64,000 bases of DNA from a virus. The stretch lies in the IMG/VR virus record IMGVR_UViG_3300025872_004375, positions 17,485-81,484 of that record, one strand, 5' to 3'. Of this stretch, positions 57,398 to 64,000 are shown in pieces (positions within the stretch are counted from its first letter, which is position 1; each line of letters opens with the position of its first letter). The position numbers and the translations under genes are program-made. Below the pieces are notes generated by a model. That model made no database searches. It was given only the letters and a program-made list of their open reading frames with translations, and was not told the origin of the DNA.

Positions 57398-57878
57398 TCT
57401 TGATTGCCGCAACCAGATCAGAGGAGGATTGAATCTTCCCTCCTCCTACTCCAAATATCACCTTCGTTCCAAGCTTTTCACAGACATCGAACTCTGGAAC
57501 ATTTGCTGCAGCATCTCTGTCTCCGCCCTTAGTGAAAGCGAAAGGCTTTAGAATTTCAATTGCGCCTACGACAGTTTGACTGCCGTCGTCCCAGGGAACT
57601 ACATAATCAACTCCCCTGACTCCCGCGATGATCTCCATCCGCTCCTCAATGGGCATGAAAGCGTACCCCTTCTTACGAAGTAAGAATCCATCACCGTTGA
57701 CTATGATAGCGAGTCTTGTTTTTCTGCCAATCTTTCTGACGAAGTCAGCTGACTCTTGCAGACATCGAAGATGACCGACATGCATGGGATCGAACCCGCC
57801 AGAAGTAACTACAAGTCTTTCCCCTCTAATCTCAGCTTGGAGCTTCAAGTCATGTGCGTTGTGCAGAATCTCACTCAT
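57384..57878 (-). CDS. HldE-C/RfaE-like nucleotidyltransferase
   Basis: This is a 164-residue nucleotidyltransferase of the cytidylyltransferase-like fold. GGFDPMHVGHLRCLQESA contains the intact HxGH motif (HVGH). IIVNGDGFLLRKKGYAFMPIEERMEII, VDYVVPWDDGSQTV and TKGGD correspond to the conserved blocks of the HldE/RfaE C-terminal adenylyltransferase of ADP-heptose synthesis, including the characteristic 'KGGD'. HldE-C is about 160 aa, so the size fits. Its start has a TATAAGTTA box 21 nt upstream and little ribosome site. It may activate a heptose or related sugar phosphate; CDP- or ADP-activation cannot be decided. Confidence 0.82.
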   Translation of the reverse strand: MSEILHNAHDLKLQAEIRGERLVVTSGGFDPMHVGHLRCLQESADFVRKIGRKTRLAIIVNGDGFLLRKKGYAFMPIEERMEIIAGVRGVDYVVPWDDGSQTVVGAIEILKPFAFTKGGDRDAAANVPEFDVCEKLGTKVIFGVGGGKIQSSSDLVAAIKNEKR

Positions 57879-57907
57879 GAAGGATTGTAGAACTAACTTA
57901 TAGAATG

Positions 57908-59530
57908 TTATCCCCTCAAAGATCGCCTGAACGACTCCGGGAACAGGTCAGAGTGACGATCATAGAACCTGTTCCAGTCAGCATCGAGAATGTAGCTCAC
58001 GGCGTGGTCATTGGAACTGCGAACGGATCGACCGATGGACTGCACGATGGTCTTTGCGGTCTGGAGGGGATACCACCACGGCCAGCGGTGCATCCGCTTC
58101 TTCACGATCTTGTCACCGAGGTACGGGTACGGGACCTTGCAGATGATCTGGAATCGTGAGAGGTCGTCCTTCAAGTCAACGCCTTCCTGCATCGAGGGAG
58201 AGAGGAGGACGGTGGGCTTGTCGGAAGTCATGTGCTCCTGCAATTTCTGGATTCGATCCTCGCTTCCGTGAATGAGGAGTCGGTTGGACTTCACATTCTG
58301 CTGGAGGTACTTCGCGATCTTGAAGGTGTGGCAGTGAATGATGCCCTTCTCGTTCGGGTGCTGAGCAAGGATCGCACGGACCGCCTCCGCGAGCTTTGGG
58401 AGGTCCTGATCGATCGTCCCTGCCGACATCTTCGCGATCGGGTAGGTGAAGATTGGGTGATTCTCCGGGGGGAACGGAGACGGGATGGAGATGAACGCGC
58501 AGTCGTCCTCACCGATGCCGAGCATCTTGCAGAAGCCCTCTCGATTGAGGATCGTGGCAGACATGAGGAGAACCCGTCGACCGTTCTTGAAGAGGATCTG
58601 CTCTGCATAACCCGAGACGTCAATGGGCTTGAACTCGAGCTTTCGCATCCCGCGGCCCTCTCCCTCTGTGAGGTTGAAGACCCAATTCTCCTCGTCGTAG
58701 AGCTCCATGAAGCGGTGAACCTTGCAGATGTGCTTGTCGAGCATCTCATACTGCTTCGCAAGAGCGACGAAGTCGGTCTTCATCTTGTCGGCGAGGTTGA
58801 ACTTCTCGATCATCTCCTCGTAGTGCTTCACGTGTGACTTGAGCTTCGGCTCGTACTCGTCGGTGATCCAACGCCAGGCCTGCTTCTGGGTCGTGATCTC
58901 TGGCATCTCGAGCTTGAGGGCCTGCTTTGCAAAGCGCTCGGACATCGTGATCTCGATGAAGCCGCTCAGCTCGGTGTCGGTGTTGTGGGCCTCATCGATG
59001 ACCAGCAGAGAGCGGGGAACGAGCTTACCAGAATAGACCGTCTCGGCGAGGAAGTAGCTGAAGTTCGTCACGGACTCCGTGCTCTGCATGAACTTTCGCT
59101 TCTCCTCCTTGTAGACGCAACCGTATGAGCAGGATCTCGCGAACTTTGAGGTCGGGTCCTTCTCAAGCTTCAATTGACGAAGCGACTCTGCACAGCTCTG
59201 TCGCTTGTGGAACTTGCACTGGTAGTTCGCGGACGACATCACCTGACACATCGTCTCACCGAAGTCCTTGATGTACTGCTCCTGCAGGATCTTCTGTGTG
59301 GTGAGGAAGTAGGCTCCCGGCTGGAACCCGCTGTCACTGCGCTCAGGGTAGTTCGCAGTGAGGTAGCGAGCGATGGTCAGGCCGATCGCAGACTTTCCCA
59401 CTCCTGTTCCAGCCTCGAGTACGACGAACCTCTTACCGGATGAGAAAGCATCCAGCGCGAAGTCAATCGCATTCTTCTGGGGCTCGCGGACTTCGCCGAA
59501 GGGAAAGTGACCAGTGTACTCGAAGCTCAT
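57908..59530 (-). CDS. DinG/XPD-like DNA helicase
   Basis: This is a 540-residue superfamily 2 helicase of the XPD/DinG type. It has the Q-like opening GEVREPQKNAIDFALDAF, Walker A VLEAGTGVGKSAIGL near residue 40, a Cys-rich region around 95-160 (CQVM, CKFHKRQSCAE, CSYGC) that could hold the Fe-S cluster, and Walker B LLVIDEAHNTD. C-terminal motifs include VLLSPSMQEGVDLKDD and QSIGRSVRSSNDH. Length is compact compared with DinG (about 710 aa). The protein likely unwinds DNA or R-loops in replication or repair. Confidence 0.9.
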   Translation of the reverse strand: MSFEYTGHFPFGEVREPQKNAIDFALDAFSSGKRFVVLEAGTGVGKSAIGLTIARYLTANYPERSDSGFQPGAYFLTTQKILQEQYIKDFGETMCQVMSSANYQCKFHKRQSCAESLRQLKLEKDPTSKFARSCSYGCVYKEEKRKFMQSTESVTNFSYFLAETVYSGKLVPRSLLVIDEAHNTDTELSGFIEITMSERFAKQALKLEMPEITTQKQAWRWITDEYEPKLKSHVKHYEEMIEKFNLADKMKTDFVALAKQYEMLDKHICKVHRFMELYDEENWVFNLTEGEGRGMRKLEFKPIDVSGYAEQILFKNGRRVLLMSATILNREGFCKMLGIGEDDCAFISIPSPFPPENHPIFTYPIAKMSAGTIDQDLPKLAEAVRAILAQHPNEKGIIHCHTFKIAKYLQQNVKSNRLLIHGSEDRIQKLQEHMTSDKPTVLLSPSMQEGVDLKDDLSRFQIICKVPYPYLGDKIVKKRMHRWPWWYPLQTAKTIVQSIGRSVRSSNDHAVSYILDADWNRFYDRHSDLFPESFRRSLRG

Positions 59531-59859
59531 TCACGCTTCCTGTTGAAATTGAACGGGATGATGGTGCCATTCTGTTCGTTGTTGGGCTCTTCTGCGTCCC
59601 GGGCAAAGGACAGAAAGTCCTTCCTCGAGACAGTGTAGATCTCGTCGCTGCTCTCATCGTCCAAGAGAGCATAGTTGACGTGGAAGTCTGTCACACCCTT
59701 CACCCTCACCTTTCCGAGGCGGGGCAGGTACCAGATCTGACCTGGGAAGTAGGGAGCCTTGAGAGCGACTTCCCTGAGGTGCGCTCGAAGGATTGGAGCG
59801 TAGAGAAAGTCCGCCAGCATGTGACAGACAATTGCGATCACGTCGAACAGCTTTCTCAC
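59527..59859 (-). CDS. Hypothetical protein with hydrophobic N-terminus, 110 aa
   Basis: This gene is set from a GTG at 59859, which overlaps the previous stop as GTGA and has AAGGAG 6 nt upstream. A longer reading to 59931 is less supported. It has 110 residues: a hydrophobic helix (FDVIAIVCHMLADFLYAPIL) that may be a membrane anchor, and a beta-rich middle with a KVRVKGVTDFHVNYALLDD pattern like an SH3-type strand set. It overlaps the helicase gene by 4 nt. Function unknown. Confidence 0.68.
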   Translation of the reverse strand: MRKLFDVIAIVCHMLADFLYAPILRAHLREVALKAPYFPGQIWYLPRLGKVRVKGVTDFHVNYALLDDESSDEIYTVSRKDFLSFARDAEEPNNEQNGTIIPFNFNRKRE

Positions 59860-60167
59860 TTCTCTCTCCTTGACCTTCTCGGCTTGACGGGCTTCTCTTT
59901 GTGCAGCCGGCCTGAAGAGAAGCTTCTCCACATGCCCTTCATCTCATCCCACACAGTGAACGCGATGTTGCCGTTCGGCTGTTCCCTAATCTCTCTGATG
60001 GTTCCCCAAGCGTACTTCTCACCCACAAGAGAGGTGTTGAACCACACTTTGTCTCCCACTTTGAAGCCATCGTGCTCCTCCATCGGAACGAAGACTGGTA
60101 TATCGGGAACTGTCGGGGCTTGGACGCTAGTGAAGTCTCTCTTGGTCTTCTTAGAAGCCCTTCTCAT
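59856..60167 (-). CDS. Small SH3-like hypothetical protein, 103 aa
   Basis: This is a 103-residue protein with GFKVGDKVWFNTSLVG…WGTIREI…GNIAFTVWDEMKGMWRSFSSGRL, a small beta-barrel of the SH3/KOW shape, and basic ends (first and last 12 residues). The ATG has no clear ribosome site. It could bind nucleic acid through its basic tails, but this is only an inference. Ends inside the next gene (4-nt overlap). Confidence 0.68.
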   Translation of the reverse strand: MRRASKKTKRDFTSVQAPTVPDIPVFVPMEEHDGFKVGDKVWFNTSLVGEKYAWGTIREIREQPNGNIAFTVWDEMKGMWRSFSSGRLHKEKPVKPRRSRREK

Positions 60168-60179
60168 AAAGAGATAGTA

Positions 60180-60509
60180 TCACTCGGTGGAGTAGAGTTC
60201 AAATTTCCGGGCCTGGAGCTTCGGGTTCGTGCCCATCTTCTTCTTGTGGAGCTTCATCACCTCATTGCGGGCCCAGAACTTCGCGCTCGTCTCGTCGCTG
60301 AAGAAGCGCATGGGAGTGTCGCCCTCTCTGTCCTCGGTGGTGATCTTCACGTACCAGCCTCCCTGGGAGGGCGCAGGGCTCACATCGGCGTGGATGCCGT
60401 CCATGTGACGCCAATCCTGCATGACATCCTCAGCGGGTGGGCTGCGCATGTTTCGACCGAGCTCTTCCCGGATGATGTCCCTGAGAATTCGAAGCGTGTC
60501 TTTCTTCAT
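60180..60509 (-). CDS. Hypothetical protein, 109 aa
   Basis: This is a 109-residue protein with a helical N-terminus (LRILRDIIREELGRNM), a beta-rich middle (SQGGWYVKITTEDREGDTPMRFFSDETSA) and a basic helical end. No family is recognised. It is separated from the methyltransferase by 12 nt and from the SH3-like gene by 12 nt. Confidence 0.65.
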   Translation of the reverse strand: MKKDTLRILRDIIREELGRNMRSPPAEDVMQDWRHMDGIHADVSPAPSQGGWYVKITTEDREGDTPMRFFSDETSAKFWARNEVMKLHKKKMGTNPKLQARKFELYSTE

Positions 60510-60521
60510 CTCATTAACTAT

Positions 60522-61316
60522 TCAGCGCTTCCTCTCACCGTCACGAAGCGCTTCACAAGCCTGCCAGAAGATCTCCTCGTCCCTCTCCACGCAGACCCAC
60601 TTTCGACCGAGGTTCCTTGCCGCCCAAGCTGTCGTCATGGAGCCGGCAAAGGGATCGAAGACCCAGTCGCCGGGATTGGTGTTCGTCTCGATCGGTATCT
60701 CCATCACTCTCAGCGGCTTCTGTGTCGGGTGGACCTTCCCCTGCATGATCTCGGTGACGTCCATCCAGACGTTGGTCCGCCGGTAGAACTCTGACTTGCA
60801 AACGTAAGTCTTCTTACCTGGTTTCGGGGTATATCCCGGGTACCCCCGTTTCTCTGAGAGTAACGGAATGTTGAAGGTAATAGGTTTCCTTATGTCACCC
60901 TTCACGAGGTACAGGAGGTCTTCCCGTGTTTGGAGATAGTTGTGCTTCACTCCGTAGGCCCTCTTCTTGGACCAAGTGATGATGTTGGACATCCGCCAAG
61001 GGGTCTCGGACTCGAGGCGTGAGACATACTCGAAGAGTGGTCGGAAACCGGGTTTGCCGTACCCACCCCACACGTACATTGCGCCACCGTCGACAACCAG
61101 CTCGCTGAAGCGGTTTGACCAACTGATCATCCAGTCCGCGAATGACTTCTGGTCCCCGTCCCACTTGTCCCAGTCCTCGCTGACAAGGTTCCCGTAGGGC
61201 GGGTCTGTCGCAACGAGCTTCAGGGGTCCACAGGTTCTCCTGACAAAGTCGACCACCTCATCCGAGGCGCAGTCACCCTGAATGGCGTACCCGTCAGGAA
61301 ATTCGTGTACTAGCAT
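60522..61316 (-). CDS. DNA adenine N6-methyltransferase, beta class
   Basis: This is a 264-residue DNA methyltransferase. The catalytic motif IV (TDPPYGN) comes first, at about residue 37-43, and motif I (DPFAGSMTTAWAARNLGRKWVCVERDEE) comes near residue 215-240, so the motif order is beta class, like CcrM and HinfI. DPPY indicates N6-adenine as the target base. The middle (VHPTQKPLRVMEIPI) contains motif X. No matching endonuclease is found nearby, so this is an orphan, probably protecting phage DNA or regulating genes. Confidence 0.9.
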   Translation of the reverse strand: MLVHEFPDGYAIQGDCASDEVVDFVRRTCGPLKLVATDPPYGNLVSEDWDKWDGDQKSFADWMISWSNRFSELVVDGGAMYVWGGYGKPGFRPLFEYVSRLESETPWRMSNIITWSKKRAYGVKHNYLQTREDLLYLVKGDIRKPITFNIPLLSEKRGYPGYTPKPGKKTYVCKSEFYRRTNVWMDVTEIMQGKVHPTQKPLRVMEIPIETNTNPGDWVFDPFAGSMTTAWAARNLGRKWVCVERDEEIFWQACEALRDGERKR

Positions 61317-61325
61317 CTTAAATGA

Positions 61326-61363
61326 GTAAACCTCCCGAGGCCTGTGTAACCTGGGAGGTTTAC
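61326..61363 (-). terminator. Stem-loop terminator between hsp20 and the methyltransferase
   Basis: GTAAACCTCCC (61326-61336) pairs perfectly with GGGAGGTTTAC (61353-61363), an 11-bp stem with a 16-nt loop, in the gap between hsp20 and the methyltransferase. The tail in the minus direction is TCATTTAAG, only weakly T-rich. It may act as an imperfect terminator or protect the hsp20 mRNA. Confidence 0.55.
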
Positions 61364-61378
61364 GACTAGCTTGGTGAG

Positions 61379-61759
61379 CTACTCTACGGAGATGACCCGC
61401 TTTGTCGTCTTCTGAACGGGAACCTCAACGTAGAGAATGCCAGCATCGTAACGTGCCGAGATGCCCTCCTGCGTGACATTCTCACCGAGGCTCCAGGAGC
61501 GGAAGTAGGTGGACTTCGTGCCGTTCACCTCACGAGTTCCGGTGACGGTGAGGTAGTCATTCTCGGTGGAGACCTCGATGTCAGAGCGACTGAGGCCCGG
61601 CATCTCCACGGCAATGGAGTAGCCCTTGTCGTTCTCGTTGATCTGTGCACGGGTCTGTACGGCCGTCTTCGTGGTGCCACGATTGCTTCGATCGTCGAGG
61701 AACGTGTCGAGGAAGGTGTCGAAGCTGGCGTGGGGATTGCGGGTCATGAGGCTGAACAT
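61379..61759 (-). CDS. Small heat-shock protein, Hsp20/alpha-crystallin
   Basis: This is a 126-residue sHsp from an ATG at 61759, preceded by AAGGAG with 7 nt spacing; extra upstream codons lack a ribosome site. The alpha-crystallin domain (about residues 40-125) shows GYSIAVEMPGLSRSDIEVSTENDYLTVTG and a later …ARYDAGILYVEVPV. sHsps are ATP-independent holdases and are frequent in cyanophages and other marine myoviruses. Its strong ribosome site and hairpin tail suggest high expression. Confidence 0.93.
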   Translation of the reverse strand: MFSLMTRNPHASFDTFLDTFLDDRSNRGTTKTAVQTRAQINENDKGYSIAVEMPGLSRSDIEVSTENDYLTVTGTREVNGTKSTYFRSWSLGENVTQEGISARYDAGILYVEVPVQKTTKRVISVE

Positions 61760-61815
61760 GCTGTTTTCTCCTTGTTTCTGGTTGACCGGAGGAACCATTC
61801 CTCCATGATCTAAAG

Positions 61816-62079
61816 TTAAACACCGTTCTTGGAGAGAACACCCTTTTTCTTCACTTTCTTCTCAATTCTTGTGACCCACTTTGACCAGTCCTCCCTCTCA
61901 TACTCTTCCTTCGTGCAAACACAGTGCTCGTGAAAGACTCCGATGAATCCGAGCGGGCACTCTGGGACTCCAGCGAGGTAGAGGCGGCGCTCATCGTCAG
62001 GGTGAACAGTTCCCTCGAAACCACCGGAAGTGGGCTTGGTCACTGTCACCCTGACGATGGGTCCGGCGTACGTCCTCAC
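61816..62079 (-). CDS. Small KOW/SH3-like hypothetical protein (start uncertain)
   Basis: The frame is open back to 62310, but that upstream part overlaps the lysozyme-like gene and has shadow-like composition. I use the GTG at 62079 with a weak GGTGA site, giving about 87 aa. The beta pattern (…VYVRTYAGPIVRVTVTKP…GFEGTVHPDDERRLYLAGVPE…) suggests the first strand may begin a few residues earlier, where no start codon exists. A sequencing error or unusual initiation is possible. The Cys/His-containing segment (GVFHEHCVCTKEEYE) and basic end are visible. Function unknown. Confidence 0.55.
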   Translation of the reverse strand: MRTYAGPIVRVTVTKPTSGGFEGTVHPDDERRLYLAGVPECPLGFIGVFHEHCVCTKEEYEREDWSKWVTRIEKKVKKKGVLSKNGV

Positions 62080-62110
62080 ATAGACGAGATCACCGACCCT
62101 TCGCCGAGTC

Positions 62111-62665
62111 TCATGCTGTCTTGAGTTGTAGCTGTCTGCGCTCGGAGGCAGACTCTGGAAAGAGCTGCCTTTCCAGCTCCCTACGTTCTCTAGCCTTCTC
62201 TCGTTTATTGCTGGGCCGCATGATCTCGGTGCAGAAGAGCTCGGTGAGCTCGGGGACCTCCGCACCACTCTCAATGGCTCTTTGGAGCTGAGGTGACTTC
62301 CTGATTGCAACTGCTACTCTCCGTACTGATTTCTTAACGCTGTGTTGATCGCTCGTGGTCATGTTGCTTCCAAGGCCGTTCTTATTGAGCTGGAAGACTC
62401 CCCTTGAGTTTCCACTGTCCCCGACAGCCTTTGGATTGAATCTGCTCTCTGCGTAAGCATTCAGCAGGGCAGCCTTGATTAGTGGGGAATCGAACCCCTC
62501 ATCTCTCATCACCTGCTCAATTTCGCAGGCCACTTCTCTATTTTCTATCTCGGTCGAAATGTCCTCACAGACCAGACCTTTCCTGTAGTGTTGCTCAACC
62601 TCGGGCTCAGGACCTATGGGGGTCGTAAGGAGCAGGAGGAGAGCGAAATGCAGGTGCAGCATCAT
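62111..62665 (-). CDS. Lysozyme-like/transglycosylase-like protein with signal segment
   Basis: This is a 184-residue protein with an N-terminal hydrophobic stretch (LHLHFALLLLLTTPIG, 3-18) that could be a signal peptide or SAR anchor. Around residues 65-95 it has LIKAALLNAYAESRFNPKAVGDSGNSRGVFQLN, with the Glu of the SLT/lysozyme-like fold and the G-x-FQ-like motif. The C-terminal half is basic and helical. Cell-wall lysis at the end of infection is a plausible function. ATG choices at 62665 and 62662 are adjacent. A hairpin (62683-62711) and a TATACCTA box lie upstream. Confidence 0.72.
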   Translation of the reverse strand: MMLHLHFALLLLLTTPIGPEPEVEQHYRKGLVCEDISTEIENREVACEIEQVMRDEGFDSPLIKAALLNAYAESRFNPKAVGDSGNSRGVFQLNKNGLGSNMTTSDQHSVKKSVRRVAVAIRKSPQLQRAIESGAEVPELTELFCTEIMRPSNKREKARERRELERQLFPESASERRQLQLKTA

Positions 62666-62682
62666 TCTCCGTTGTGGTTATT

Positions 62683-62711
62683 CGATCAAAGTGGGCTTGG
62701 ACCACAGATCG
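62683..62711. repeat. Small inverted repeat before the lysozyme-like gene
   Basis: CGATC (62683-62687) with GATCG (62707-62711) and GTGG (62691-62694) with CCAC (62702-62705) form a two-part hairpin in the 63-nt gap. No T-run follows in the minus direction, so a role in mRNA structure, not termination, would fit. Low confidence. Confidence 0.3.
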
Positions 62712-62728
62712 AAAAGATAGGTATACTC

Positions 62729-63034
62729 TCACTCGTCGTTATCTATGGGCGTGAGGTTGACATAGCGCTCGATGATGTACCACTTCACTCGACTCTGTCT
62801 CTTCTCGTAAGATGCTCGCTCAGTGCTGGCGTTTTGCGATTTCCTGAGCAATTTTCGAAACTTTCTTTTTGCCTTTCGAGCATCAGCTGGGTCAAGCTGA
62901 CTGAGACAAGAGTCAAGGCTTCCTTGAGAATTTCTTGGATAGTGGGAAGGAGGAACAAGGCCAAGATCGACATACGCCATGTCTGTCAATAGCTGCTGCA
63001 TCTCCCAATGAAAGTAAGCTTTTGATGCTCTCAT
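62729..63034 (-). CDS. Small basic hypothetical protein, 101 aa
   Basis: This is a 101-residue basic protein (helical middle …DPADARKAKRKFRKLLRKSQNASTERASYEKRQSRVKWYIIERYV…). AAGGAAAG precedes the ATG at 63034. No family is recognised. The high Lys/Arg content could indicate nucleic acid binding. It is the last gene before the 253-nt gap that holds the start of the plus-strand gene. Confidence 0.68.
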   Translation of the reverse strand: MRASKAYFHWEMQQLLTDMAYVDLGLVPPSHYPRNSQGSLDSCLSQLDPADARKAKRKFRKLLRKSQNASTERASYEKRQSRVKWYIIERYVNLTPIDNDE

Positions 63035-63287
63035 CTTTCCTTGTAGGTTACTCAGGATTGTGGACCTCTCTCCCTTTCACCTGGTACAACCACCCGGTCA
63101 CCAGCACCAGTCCAGGGCGCAACTCGCCGCAGAGAAACGACGTTGATAGCGTTATCTGGTCAGCTATCAAAAACCCAAAGCCCTCAAGTAGGCTTCCTCT
63201 GCAGGCACCAGCATTGGCGCCTGAATAAGGTTACTATGGCAGTGTGAAGTTTACACTGAACGTGATAGTTACTTCAGAGGAGTCACA
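63035..63287. other. 253-nt intergenic region between divergent genes
   Basis: This region separates the minus-strand 101-aa gene from the plus-strand gene. A strong ribosome site (GAGGAG, 5 nt before the ATG) and a nested inverted repeat (63230-63272) occupy the last 60 nt. In the rest I see a plus-strand open frame running through but with no ribosome site or codon-like composition, and no tRNA-like structure. Promoter(s) for both genes are expected here but no clear consensus was found. Confidence 0.5.
63230..63272. promoter_or_regulatory. Nested inverted repeat in the 5' leader of the plus-strand gene
   Basis: CAGTGT (63240-63245) pairs with ACACTG (63253-63258), and outer arms GTTACTAT (63230-63237) and ATAGTTAC (63265-63272) pair with one mismatch. 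It ends 15 nt before the ATG at 63288 and just before the ribosome site. It could be a protein-binding operator or a leader hairpin. Confidence 0.4.
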
Positions 63288-63698
63288 ATGTCTTCAAACT
63301 GGCCGAAGCCAACTCACAACTACGTTCCCGAGTACCAGCAGTCGGGCATCCCATACGTCACAAGCTCTGCAGCGAACGAGGTTGGAGCGACGGCCATCCA
63401 AGTCTCGTTCCCCTACGTGACAAGGTGGGTGCAGGTCTTCAACACCGATGGAGTTGCAGGTGACACAATGAGAGTGGGCTTCACGCAAAATGGTGTGAAC
63501 TCGATTGAATCTGCAAATTACTTCATCCTGAGCGGTAGCCAGTCCACCGACAGGCTGGAGCTCAAGTGCACGGGACTGTGGTTCCTGAAGCACGGTGCAA
63601 ACCCGGCGAGCTTCAGCGTCGTAGCAGGCCTCACGAACGTTCCTGCAGCGGGCTTCCCGATCCTCTCAGGCTCCAACGAGGTCGCCGGAGTCGGTTAA
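63288..63698 (+). CDS. Putative virion-associated protein, 136 aa (plus strand)
   Basis: This 136-residue protein is on the plus strand, opposite its neighbours. It is Ser/Val/Gly-rich, with beta-sandwich-like strands (…AIQVSFPYVTRWVQVFNTDGVAGDTMRVGFTQNGV…NYFILSGSQSTDRLELKCTGLWFL…). GAGGAG with 5 nt spacing makes it strongly initiated, and an inverted repeat lies in its leader and a terminator directly after it. Such compact beta proteins resemble capsid or tail decoration proteins. The isolated, strongly expressed design fits an abundant structural protein, but this is inference. Confidence 0.72.
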   Translation: MSSNWPKPTHNYVPEYQQSGIPYVTSSAANEVGATAIQVSFPYVTRWVQVFNTDGVAGDTMRVGFTQNGVNSIESANYFILSGSQSTDRLELKCTGLWFLKHGANPASFSVVAGLTNVPAAGFPILSGSNEVAGVG

Positions 63699-63703
63699 AA
63701 CAG

Positions 63704-63733
63704 CGCTCCCGGGGACATTCAACCCCGGGAGCG
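63704..63733. terminator. Bidirectional intrinsic terminator between convergent genes
   Basis: CGCTCCCGGGG (63704-63714) pairs perfectly with CCCCGGGAGCG (63723-63733), an 11-bp stem with an 8-nt loop, between two convergent genes. In the minus direction TGTTTTAA follows, a partial T tract; in the plus direction the tail is ACAGGTGTTTGG. It fits a shared terminator for both genes. Confidence 0.8.
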
Positions 63734-63748
63734 ACAGGTGTTTGGTGA

Positions 63749-64000
63749 TTAGGGCTTTGCGGGCTCAGCCGCAGGTGCCGCCTCAGCGGCAGGAGCAGCC
63801 TCACTGGTGGCCGGAGCAGCAGCTTCCGCCGCGGGAGCTGCCGGAGCAGCCTCAGCGGGTGCGCCAGCGGGTGCCTCCTCAGCAGCTGGTGCCTCGACCT
63901 TCTCTTCTCCGCCAAAAAGTCCGGTGGAGAGCGCAGTGAGACCAGCAATGATGGCAGCGAGGATCGCCGCAATGACCTTGTTGTTCTTGATGAGTTCCAT
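63749..64000 (-). CDS. Membrane-anchored alanine/proline-rich protein
   Basis: This is an 83-residue protein whose ATG is at the right edge (64000), so the coding sequence is complete but its promoter is outside. Residues 9-27 (VIAAILAAIIAGLTALSTG) form one transmembrane helix after a short Lys/Asn head. The rest is a run of Ala, Pro and Glu, probably disordered and facing the periplasm or cytosol. The design resembles small membrane-associated phage proteins (spanin- or holin-like in size), but no family is recognised. It ends before the bidirectional terminator. Confidence 0.7.
   Translation of the reverse strand: MELIKNNKVIAAILAAIIAGLTALSTGLFGGEEKVEAPAAEEAPAGAPAEAAPAAPAAEAAAPATSEAAPAAEAAPAAEPAKP

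Noticed and set aside
58232-58837. A 201-codon plus-strand open frame opposite the DinG-like helicase
   Set aside because: Antisense to a gene with clear helicase motifs; composition (many Leu/Val/Arg/Glu) is that of a mirror frame.
60072-60794. Plus-strand open frame of 240 codons opposite three small genes and the methyltransferase
   Set aside because: It spans several minus-strand genes with good starts and motifs, so it is a shadow.
62935-63228. Plus-strand open frame running into the intergenic region
   Set aside because: Its first half is antisense to the 101-aa gene, the rest is Pro/Ser-rich random-like sequence, and no Shine-Dalgarno is visible.
1-64000. tRNA genes and CRISPR arrays
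   Set aside because: No T-loop/cloverleaf-like arrangement or regularly spaced direct repeats was seen by eye; a tRNAscan-type run could still find a divergent one.

Overview
The window is a piece of a large double-stranded DNA phage with a contractile, T4-superfamily tail (myovirus type). The evidence is a baseplate block with gp6/J-like, gp25-like and gp5-like (spike) proteins next to a gp55-like late sigma factor, very long structural proteins with LamG and fibronectin-III folds, PIN-PhoH, Hsp20, a DinG-like helicase, and almost no space between genes. The gene style (long glycan cassette, PhoH, Hsp20, a small sigma-region-4 protein, repeat-rich fibres) resembles marine myoviruses. The host is not identifiable from this sequence, but is probably Gram-negative because of the sugar-nucleotide genes. 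Nearly everything is on the minus strand; only 47996-48271 and 63288-63698 run the other way. No tRNA, CRISPR, insertion sequence or integrase was seen.

Layout, in minus-strand transcription order (high to low coordinates). 64.0-55.9 kb: small early or accessory genes, including a membrane-anchored Ala/Pro-rich protein, a lysozyme-like protein, Hsp20, an adenine methyltransferase, a DinG-like helicase, an HldE-like nucleotidyltransferase, an HExxH peptidase, a phosphomannose-isomerase-type cupin and a Nudix protein. 55.8-49.8 kb: a coupled YeaH (DUF444) - SpoVR - PrkA operon followed by a very divergent GroEL-like protein and a DUF458 RNase-H-like protein. 49.7-46.6 kb: small proteins, an Hc1-like histone, a low-complexity protein and PIN-PhoH. 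46.6-42.6 kb: tail-fibre genes. 42.5-24.1 kb: an 18-kb glycan cassette with glycosyltransferases (GT2, GT4, GT6, GT11, HtrL-like), a NodU-type carbamoyltransferase, a radical SAM enzyme, a methyltransferase, GDP-L-fucose synthesis (GMD, FCL), a nucleotide-sugar dehydrogenase, UDP-galactopyranose mutase and a RecB-like nuclease. 24.1-1 kb: late sigma factor and the baseplate/tail block.

Three gene sets stand out. (1) GDP-fucose synthesis, an alpha-1,2-fucosyltransferase (GT11) and an ABO-family GT6 transferase lie in one transcription unit; these are the three kinds of step that build histo-blood-group A/B-like ends. (2) The complete bacterial PrkA-YeaH-SpoVR stress/dormancy module is carried by a phage and is translationally coupled to a reduced chaperonin. 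(3) A PhoH gene lies back to back with a tiny sigma-region-4 protein, with TATACATA late-promoter-like boxes in the window. Functions are inferred from sequence reading only; no database search was possible.
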